A stretch of DNA of 64,000 nt from an uncultured Microbacterium sp. (GTDB taxonomy: Bacteria; Actinomycetota; Actinomycetes; Actinomycetales; Microbacteriaceae), in assembly GCF_900078385.1 (NCBI RefSeq), contig NZ_FLQR01000008.1, positions 186,001 to 250,000 on the forward strand. Reading direction: 5' to 3'. Every line of letters starts with the position of its first letter. Positions within the stretch are counted from its first letter, which is position 1. Of this stretch, positions 58,489-64,000 are shown piece after piece. The position numbers and the translations under genes were made by a program. Below the pieces are notes generated by a model. That model was not told the origin of the DNA and did not search any database. It was given only the letters and a program-made list of their open reading frames with translations.

Positions 58489-58773
58489 ATGCTCACCCTC
58501 ACGACAGACGCACGCACGGCCGTCGCATCGATCGTCTCGAACGCCCACGTGGCCGAGACCGGCGGTGTGCGCATCGCCGATGACGGCACCGGCGCGCAGG
58601 GCTTCGCGCTCAGCATCACCGGACAGCCCGAAACGACCGACACGGTCGTCGACGATGCCGGAGCCCGCGTCTTCCTGGACGCCGCCGCGGCGGCGGTCCT
58701 CGACGACAAGGTGCTCGACGCCGCCCCGGACGAGAACGGCGCAGTGCGCTTCGAGCTGCTGCCGCAGCCGTAA
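58489..58773 (+). CDS. HesB/IscA-like protein lacking cysteines
   Basis: The 94-aa protein has the length and strand pattern of HesB/IscA (L-T-L-T-T-D-A-R-T-A-V near the start, G-G-V-R-I, V-F-L-D-A-A-A-A near residue 65), a family whose classic members use three Cys to carry Fe-S clusters. It contains no Cys at all, so it cannot bind a cluster that way. Similar proteins occur in actinobacteria with unknown roles. AAGGAG precedes ATG 58489. Confidence 0.55.
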   Translation: MLTLTTDARTAVASIVSNAHVAETGGVRIADDGTGAQGFALSITGQPETTDTVVDDAGARVFLDAAAAAVLDDKVLDAAPDENGAVRFELLPQP

Positions 58774-58875
58774 CCGCTCACTTGTGCGACGGCCCCCGGT
58801 GCGATGCGCGCCGGGGGCTTCGTCGTGCGCGGCGGCGGCAGAATGGATGCCGTCGCCCGTCGAGAGGAAGCACCC

Positions 58876-59988
58876 ATGCCCGAGCGCACCAGATTCGTCG
58901 TCGTCGGTGGCGGCGTCATGGGGCTCGCCGCGGCGTGGGAGCTGAGCCGGCGCGGTGAGCGTCCCCTCGTGCTGGAGCGCTTCGCGCGCGGCCACACCCG
59001 CGGCGCCTCGCATGGAGCGACCCGGAACTTCAACAACGCCTACGCCGAGGAGCACTACCTCGACCTGCTGACCCGCGCGCGGACGGGCTGGGACGCGCTC
59101 GGCGAGGTGGAGGGCGAACCGCTCCTGCGTCTGCACGGCCTCGTGTCGCACGGCGCGGGCGCGACGCTCGGGGGCACCGGCGGCGGCCTGGTCGAGGTCG
59201 AGCGGAGGCTCCGCGAGCGCGGCATCCCGGCGACCCTCCTCGACCCCGCGGACGCCGCGCGGCGCTGGCCCGGGATGCGGTTCGAGGACACCGTGCTGCA
59301 CTCGCCCGACGCGGGCGTGGCGCGCGCCGACGCGACCCTCCGCGAGCTCGAGCGACGCATCGTCGCGGCCGGCGGCGAGGTCCGGTGGGAGACGCCGGCG
59401 CTCGGCATCGACGAGGACGCCGACGGCGTCACGGTGCGCACCGACGGCGGAGCGATCCGGGCCGAGGTCGTGGTCGCGGCGGCCGGAGCGTGGACGAAGG
59501 CCCTGCTCACCGGCATCCGCCTGCCGCGTCTCACCGTCACGGAGGAGAGCCCCGCGCACTTCACGCCGCGCGAACCGGGCTCGCCGTGGCCGTCTTTCAA
59601 CCACTTCGTGACCCCCGGGACGTGGCCCGCCCCGGTGTACGGCATGCCGACGCCGGGCGAGGGCGTCAAGGTCGGCTTCCACCGCGTCGGCGACGAGGTC
59701 GACCCGGACGCGCGTCCCTTCCGCCTCGACGCGCACGCGGAGATGCTCGCCGCCTACGTGCGGGAGTGGATGCCGGGGCTGGATGCCGGCACCGCCGCTC
59801 CGATCAGCTGCACCTACACCTCGACGGACGACGACGCCTTCGTGCTCGACCGGCGCGGGCGGATCGTGGTCGGCGCGGGGTTCTCCGGGCAGGGCTTCAA
59901 GTTCGCGCCAGGCGTTGGCGCCGTGCTGGCCGACCTCGCGCTGGATCCGGCGGCGCTCGCCGCGCCGGCGTTCCGCCTCCCCGCCTGA
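58876..59988 (+). CDS. FAD-dependent oxidoreductase, sarcosine-oxidase-like (DAO family)
   Basis: The 370-aa protein starts with a Rossmann FAD motif V-V-V-G-G-G-V-M-G-L-A-A-A-W-E-L and then R-G-A-S-H-G-A-T-R, typical of monomeric sarcosine oxidase and N-methyltryptophan oxidase. The end G-A-G-F-S-G-Q-G-F-K-F-A-P-G-V-G matches MSOX. However, this class attaches FAD to a Cys in S-C-x-Y; here I-S-C-T-Y-T-S-T-D-D supplies that Cys. The likely reaction is oxidative demethylation of a small amine, substrate unknown. Confidence 0.85.
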   Translation: MPERTRFVVVGGGVMGLAAAWELSRRGERPLVLERFARGHTRGASHGATRNFNNAYAEEHYLDLLTRARTGWDALGEVEGEPLLRLHGLVSHGAGATLGGTGGGLVEVERRLRERGIPATLLDPADAARRWPGMRFEDTVLHSPDAGVARADATLRELERRIVAAGGEVRWETPALGIDEDADGVTVRTDGGAIRAEVVVAAAGAWTKALLTGIRLPRLTVTEESPAHFTPREPGSPWPSFNHFVTPGTWPAPVYGMPTPGEGVKVGFHRVGDEVDPDARPFRLDAHAEMLAAYVREWMPGLDAGTAAPISCTYTSTDDDAFVLDRRGRIVVGAGFSGQGFKFAPGVGAVLADLALDPAALAAPAFRLPA

Positions 59989-60038
59989 CGCCTGCGCGGG
60001 CCCGGGGTGTCGCGCACCGCGACCGGTAGGCTGGGGGG

Positions 60039-61163
60039 GTGACCATGGAGATCGAGCTCGGCCGCGCCAAGCGTGCCCGCCGCGCATATGCGTTCGACGA
60101 CATCGCGGTCGTGCCCTCCCGGCGCACGCGCAACCCCGAGGACGTGTCGACGGCGTGGTCGATCGACGCCTTCGGCTTCGGGATCCCCGTGCTCGGGGCG
60201 CCCATGGACTCCGTCATGAGCCCCCGCACCGCGATCATGCTGGGCCAGCTCGGCGGGCTCGGCGTCCTCGACCTCGAGGGCGTATGGACGCGCTACGACG
60301 ACCCCGAGCCGCTGCTCGCCGAGATCGCCGGGCTCCCGACGGATGCCGCGACCTCGCGCATGCAGGAGCTCTACTCCGCGCCCATCAAGCCGGAGCTCGT
60401 CCGGGCCCGTCTCGCCGAGATCCGCGCGGCCGGCGTCACGGTCGCCGGCGCCCTCACCCCGCAGCGCACGCAGGAGCTCTACGAGACCGTCGTCGCCGCG
60501 GGCGTCGACCTCTTCGTCATCCGCGGGACCACCGTCTCGGCCGAGCACGTCTCGAGCGTGTCCGAGCCGCTGAACCTCAAGAAGTTCATCTACGACCTCG
60601 ACGTCCCCGTCATCGTCGGCGGTGCGGCCACCTACACGGCCGCCCTGCACCTCATGCGCACCGGCGCCGCAGGCGTCCTGGTCGGGTTCGGCGGCGGCGC
60701 CGCCTCCACGACGCGCGCAACCCTCGGCATCCACGCCCCCATGGCGACGGCCGTCGCCGATGTCGCCGGCGCGCGCCGCGACTACCTCGACGAGTCCGGC
60801 GGGCGGTACGTGCACGTCATCGCCGACGGCGGCGTCGGCACCTCCGGCGACATCGTGAAGGCGCTCGCGATGGGCGCGGATGCCGTCATGCTCGGCGTGG
60901 CCCTCGCCCGCGCGACCGACGCGCCCGGCGGCGGGTTCCACTGGGGCCCCGAGGCCCACCACGCGAAGCTGCCCCGCGGAACGCGGGTCGAGGTCGGACA
61001 GGTCGCCCCGCTCGAGGAGATCCTCTACGGACCGGCCCCGGTCGCCGACGGCACCGCGAACCTCATCGGCGCGCTCCGCAAGTCGATGGCGACGACCGGC
61101 TACTCCGACCTCAAGGAGTTCCAGCGGGTCGAGGTCGTCGTCGCCCCGTACACCTTCGGCTGA
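60039..61163 (+). CDS. guaB3: IMP dehydrogenase-related protein GuaB3
   Basis: This 374-aa TIM-barrel protein matches the actinobacterial GuaB3 family (M-E-I-E-L-G-R-A-K-R-A-R-R-A-Y-A-F-D-D). It lacks CBS domains. Where IMPDH has the catalytic Cys loop it reads G-F-G-G-G-A-A-S-T-T-R, without Cys, so it is not a normal IMPDH; its reaction is unsettled. TAGGCT lies exactly 6 nt before GTG 60039, favouring that start. ATG 60045 with a G-rich site is the alternative. Confidence 0.88.
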   Translation: MTMEIELGRAKRARRAYAFDDIAVVPSRRTRNPEDVSTAWSIDAFGFGIPVLGAPMDSVMSPRTAIMLGQLGGLGVLDLEGVWTRYDDPEPLLAEIAGLPTDAATSRMQELYSAPIKPELVRARLAEIRAAGVTVAGALTPQRTQELYETVVAAGVDLFVIRGTTVSAEHVSSVSEPLNLKKFIYDLDVPVIVGGAATYTAALHLMRTGAAGVLVGFGGGAASTTRATLGIHAPMATAVADVAGARRDYLDESGGRYVHVIADGGVGTSGDIVKALAMGADAVMLGVALARATDAPGGGFHWGPEAHHAKLPRGTRVEVGQVAPLEEILYGPAPVADGTANLIGALRKSMATTGYSDLKEFQRVEVVVAPYTFG

Positions 61164-61164
61164 G

Positions 61165-61980
61165 ATGAGCTCTGCCGGCCCCGAGGTCTTCCCGCCGACC
61201 CTGCGCGAGGTCATGCTGCGCCCCTGGTGGCTCGGGATGCTGGCCTTCGCTCTGCTGCTCGCCGCCGTGTTCGCGTGGCTCGGGCAGTGGCAGCTCTCGA
61301 GTGCGCTGGACACGGCGCCCGTCGATCCCGGCGCCACCGAGAACGTGCGGCCGCTCGAAGACGTCGCGACGCCCGGCGCCTACCTGCCGGACCCCCTGGT
61401 GGGTCAGAAGGTCGCGGTCACGGGGTCGTTCGTCGCCGGCGACTTCGTCGTCGTGTCCTCGCGCTACAACGACGGGGCGGCCGGCTTCTGGGTGACCGGC
61501 CAGCTGCGCATCACGGAGGCTGCCGCCCCGACCGCCCTCGCCGTCGCCGTCGGCTGGACCGCGGACCGGGACGACGCGGAGGACACGGCATCCGCTCTGA
61601 ACGACGACCCCCCGCAGGACGTCGATCTGACCGGCAGGATCATCTCCGACGAAGGGCCCGCCCTGCCGCGTCCGGGAGCACCCGCCGCCGAGATGACGCG
61701 GATGTCGCCGGCGGCGCTCCTCGGCGTGTGGCACGACGTCGACGGACTCGCGGTCTACCGCGGCTACCTCACGGCGGCGGAGCCGCTCGGCGGCCTCACC
61801 GCCATCCACTCCCCGGCGCCGGAGGAGAGCGGCGGGGTCAACTGGCTGAACGTCTTCTACGCCGTCGAGTGGGCCATCTTCGCGGGCTTCGCGTTCTACA
61901 TGTGGTACCGCCTCGCACGGGATGCGTGGGAGAAGGAGATCGAGGCCCTCGAGGAGAGCCCGGTTCCAGCCGGAGACTAG
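61165..61980 (+). CDS. SURF1 family protein
   Basis: The 271-aa protein has one membrane helix near residues 22-42 (including F-A-W-L-G-Q-W-Q) and one near 230-252, flanking a conserved exoplasmic region with V-T-G-S-F and a V-N-W-L-N-V-F-Y-A-V-E-W motif before the second helix. This is the SURF1/Shy1 layout of cytochrome c oxidase assembly factors. It starts 1 bp after guaB3. Its TAG stop forms part of the -10 box of the next gene. Confidence 0.85.
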   Translation: MSSAGPEVFPPTLREVMLRPWWLGMLAFALLLAAVFAWLGQWQLSSALDTAPVDPGATENVRPLEDVATPGAYLPDPLVGQKVAVTGSFVAGDFVVVSSRYNDGAAGFWVTGQLRITEAAAPTALAVAVGWTADRDDAEDTASALNDDPPQDVDLTGRIISDEGPALPRPGAPAAEMTRMSPAALLGVWHDVDGLAVYRGYLTAAEPLGGLTAIHSPAPEESGGVNWLNVFYAVEWAIFAGFAFYMWYRLARDAWEKEIEALEESPVPAGD

Positions 61981-61989
61981 ACTTGAGGC
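61978..61989 (+). promoter_or_regulatory. Leaderless promoter -10 box of the DUF3817 gene
   Basis: TAGACT (61978-61983) ends 6 nt before ATG 61990 and its first three bases are the stop codon of the SURF1-like gene. No ribosome-binding site is present, fitting a leaderless transcript. Confidence 0.55.
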
Positions 61990-62472
61990 ATGCCTCAGCC
62001 CAAGCTCGCCACCTTTCCGGCGATCCGCGGAGCGCTGAAGTTCTACCAGGTCGCGTCGGTCATCACCGGCGTCATGCTGCTGCTGCTGTGCGCCGAGATG
62101 ATCGTGAAGTACTTCCTGAAGTACGAGCTGTTCCTCGGCGGGGCCGGCGGCTTCCTGTGGTTCGCGCAGGTGGACGCCTTCGGCGAGTCCACCGGCGACG
62201 GGATCAATCTGTCGCTCCTCATCCTCATCGCGCACGGCTGGTTCTACGTCGTGTATCTCTTCGCGTGCTTCCGCGTGTGGAGCCTCATGCGCTGGGGCTT
62301 CGTGCGGTTCGTGATGCTCGCCCTCGGCGGCATCGTCCCGCTGCTGTCGTTCTTCATGGAGCTGCGCGTCGCGCGTGAGGTGCGGGCGTACCTCGCACAG
62401 CGCGAAGCGTCCGAGCGTGAAGCCGCCCTGACCTCCGAATCCACCCCGATCCCGACGGAGAACATCCGGTGA
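61990..62472 (+). CDS. DUF3817 membrane protein
   Basis: The 160-aa protein has three or four membrane helices. [13 protein letters not shown] near residue 15, [11 protein letters not shown] near 80 and G-I-V-P-L-L-S-F are hallmarks of DUF3817 (YdzA/MTH538-like). Its function is unknown, but it is regularly found just upstream of guaA in actinobacteria, as here, with a 4-bp overlap. Confidence 0.85.
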   Translation: MPQPKLATFPAIRGALKFYQVASVITGVMLLLLCAEMIVKYFLKYELFLGGAGGFLWFAQVDAFGESTGDGINLSLLILIAHGWFYVVYLFACFRVWSLMRWGFVRFVMLALGGIVPLLSFFMELRVAREVRAYLAQREASEREAALTSESTPIPTENIR

Positions 62473-64000
62473 CCAGCCAGACCGAGACCGCCCAGCGGCC
62501 CGTCCTCGTCGTCGACTTCGGCGCGCAGTATGCGCAGCTGATCGCGCGCCGCGTGCGCGAAGCCGGCGTCTACAGCGAGCTCATCCCGCACACCGCGACG
62601 GCGGCCGAGGTCGCCGAGCGCAACCCCGTGGGCATCATCCTCTCCGGCGGGCCGTCCTCCGTCTACGAGCCCGGCGCTCCCTCGCTCGACCCCGGCGTGC
62701 TCGAGCTGGGCATCCCGACCCTCGGCATCTGCTACGGCTTCCAGGTGATGGCGCAGCAGCTCGGCGGCGAGGTCGCCAACACGGGCCTCCGCGAGTACGG
62801 CGCCACCGACGCGACGCTCGCCGGCGACGGCGGCGTGCTGCTGGGCGGTCAGCCCGCCGAGCAGAACGTCTGGATGAGCCACGGCGACCAGGTCGCCAAG
62901 GCCCCCGAGGGCTTCGACGTGCTCGCATCGACCGCCGCGACGCCCGTCGCCGCGTTCGGCAACGCCGAGCGGAACCTCTACGGTGTTCAGTGGCACCCCG
63001 AGGTCAAGCACTCCGACCACGGGCAGAACGTCCTGGAGAACTTCCTGCACAAGGCGGCGGGCCTCCCCGCCGACTGGAACAGCGGCAACGTCATCGCCGA
63101 GCAGGTCGAGAAGATCCGCGCCCAGGTCGGGTCGAGCCGCGTCATCTGCGGCCTCTCCGGCGGTGTGGACTCCGCCGTGGCCGCGGCGCTCGTGCACAAG
63201 GCCGTCGGCGACCAGCTCGTCTGCATCTTCGTCGACCACGGCCTCCTCCGGAAGGACGAGCGCGAGCAGGTCGAGCAGGACTACGTCGCCTCCACCGGCG
63301 TCCGCCTCGTGACCATCGATGCGCGCGACCAGTTCCTCGCAGCGCTCGCCGGCGTCAGCGACCCGGAGCAGAAGCGCAAGATCATCGGCCGCGAGTTCAT
63401 CCGCACGTTCGAGCAGGCCGAGGCCGCCCTCGTCGCGGAGGCCGCCGCCGACGGCGAGCCCATCCGCTTCCTCGTGCAGGGCACCCTGTACCCCGACGTC
63501 GTCGAGTCGGGCGGGGGAGCGGGCACCGCGAACATCAAGAGCCACCACAACGTCGGGGGCCTGCCGGAGGACCTGCAGTTCGAGCTCGTCGAGCCGCTGC
63601 GGACCCTCTTCAAGGACGAGGTGCGCGCGATCGGGCGCGAACTGGGGCTTCCCGAGGTGATCGTCGGCCGCCAGCCGTTTCCGGGGCCCGGTCTCGGGAT
63701 CCGGATCGTCGGTGAGGTCACCGCTGACCGCCTCGCGATTCTGCAGGATGCCGACGCCATCGCCCGCGAGGAGCTGACCAAGGCAGGCCTGGACGACGAG
63801 ATCTGGCAGTGCCCCGTCGTGCTGCTGGCCGACGTGCGCTCGGTCGGCGTCCAGGGCGACGGCCGCACCTACGGGCACCCCATCGTGCTGCGCCCGGTCT
63901 CCAGCGAGGACGCCATGACGGCGGACTGGACCCGCCTGCCATACGACGTCCTGTCGAAGATCTCCAACCGCATCACGAACGAGGTCCGCGAGGTCAACCG
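62469..64000 (+). CDS. guaA: GMP synthase (glutamine-hydrolysing), truncated by window end
   Basis: GuaA converts XMP to GMP using ATP and glutamine. The class I glutaminase has the nucleophile Cys88 in L-G-I-C-Y-G-F and the His-Glu pair in V-Q-W-H-P-E-V. The ATP-pyrophosphatase domain has S-G-G-V-D-S. The dimer domain has P-G-P-G-L-G-I-R-I. About 510 of roughly 525 residues are inside the window, open at 64000. GTG 62469 overlaps the DUF3817 stop. Confidence 0.97.
   Translation, partial: MTSQTETAQRPVLVVDFGAQYAQLIARRVREAGVYSELIPHTATAAEVAERNPVGIILSGGPSSVYEPGAPSLDPGVLELGIPTLGICYGFQVMAQQLGGEVANTGLREYGATDATLAGDGGVLLGGQPAEQNVWMSHGDQVAKAPEGFDVLASTAATPVAAFGNAERNLYGVQWHPEVKHSDHGQNVLENFLHKAAGLPADWNSGNVIAEQVEKIRAQVGSSRVICGLSGGVDSAVAAALVHKAVGDQLVCIFVDHGLLRKDEREQVEQDYVASTGVRLVTIDARDQFLAALAGVSDPEQKRKIIGREFIRTFEQAEAALVAEAAADGEPIRFLVQGTLYPDVVESGGGAGTANIKSHHNVGGLPEDLQFELVEPLRTLFKDEVRAIGRELGLPEVIVGRQPFPGPGLGIRIVGEVTADRLAILQDADAIAREELTKAGLDDEIWQCPVVLLADVRSVGVQGDGRTYGHPIVLRPVSSEDAMTADWTRLPYDVLSKISNRITNEVREVN

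Overview
The window is about 70% G+C chromosomal DNA from an actinobacterium, most likely Microbacteriaceae and probably Microbacterium or a close relative. The evidence is the actinobacterial ribosomal superoperon order, Lys/Ala-rich tails on several ribosomal proteins, the guaB / guaB3 / SURF1-like / DUF3817 / guaA order, many genes whose -10 box lies 6-7 nt before the start codon (leaderless transcripts), and a two-CIRCE groES promoter. The species is an inference; no rRNA or tRNA gene was seen.

Layout. 1-18.2 kb: S10, spc and alpha operons (rpsJ to rplO, secY, adk, map, a DsbA-like thiol protein, infA, rpmJ, rpsM, rpsK, rpoA, rplQ). rpsD is not between rpsK and rpoA, and rpsN is not between rplE and rpsH. 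A reverse-strand AbiEi/DUF559-type nuclease gene, flanked by two copies of a nested palindromic repeat, lies between the DsbA-like gene and infA. 18.2-28.9 kb: between rplQ and rplM, where truA is common in relatives, sits an accessory block: a GNAT acetyltransferase and then an apparent exopolysaccharide locus. That locus has a processive family 2 glycosyltransferase, a GH6 (cellulase-family) hydrolase, an OatA-like acyltransferase/SGNH protein, a PAS histidine kinase, an OmpR-type regulator and two membrane proteins with degenerate GGDEF-like domains. I regard it as the best candidate for an undescribed system. 29-31.4 kb: rplM, rpsI, glmM. 31.4-36.8 kb: a membrane protein next to a DUF4062-STAND ATPase, a Ppx/GppA phosphatase and coaA. 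36.8-41.4 kb: a VanZ-like protein, glmS, acpS, alr, tsaE. 41.5-45 kb: a second two-component system with a PepSY-like membrane protein and a tandem array of about 63-bp palindromes. 45-49.2 kb: tsaB, rimI, tsaD, a Pro-rich membrane protein and a methyltransferase. 49.3-56.5 kb: groES (without groEL), rarD and a branched-chain amino-acid ABC transporter (livK convergent with livHMGF). 56.7-64 kb: guaB, a cysteine-free HesB-like protein, a DAO/sarcosine-oxidase-like enzyme, guaB3, a SURF1-like protein, DUF3817 and guaA, which is cut by the window end.

How the genes fit together. Most of the window is translation and its supply lines: ribosomal proteins, RNA polymerase alpha, IF-1, Met removal, protein export, the t6A tRNA enzymes, purine (GMP) synthesis, CoA and cell-wall precursor enzymes (GlmM, GlmS, Alr). 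The accessory insertions concern the cell surface (polysaccharide synthesis under two-component control) and possibly conflict systems (AbiEi/DUF559 nuclease, DUF4062-STAND). Signals across the window are an enriched GGATGCC/GGCATCC heptamer, often used as terminator stems, and two unrelated families of nested palindromes in intergenic DNA.
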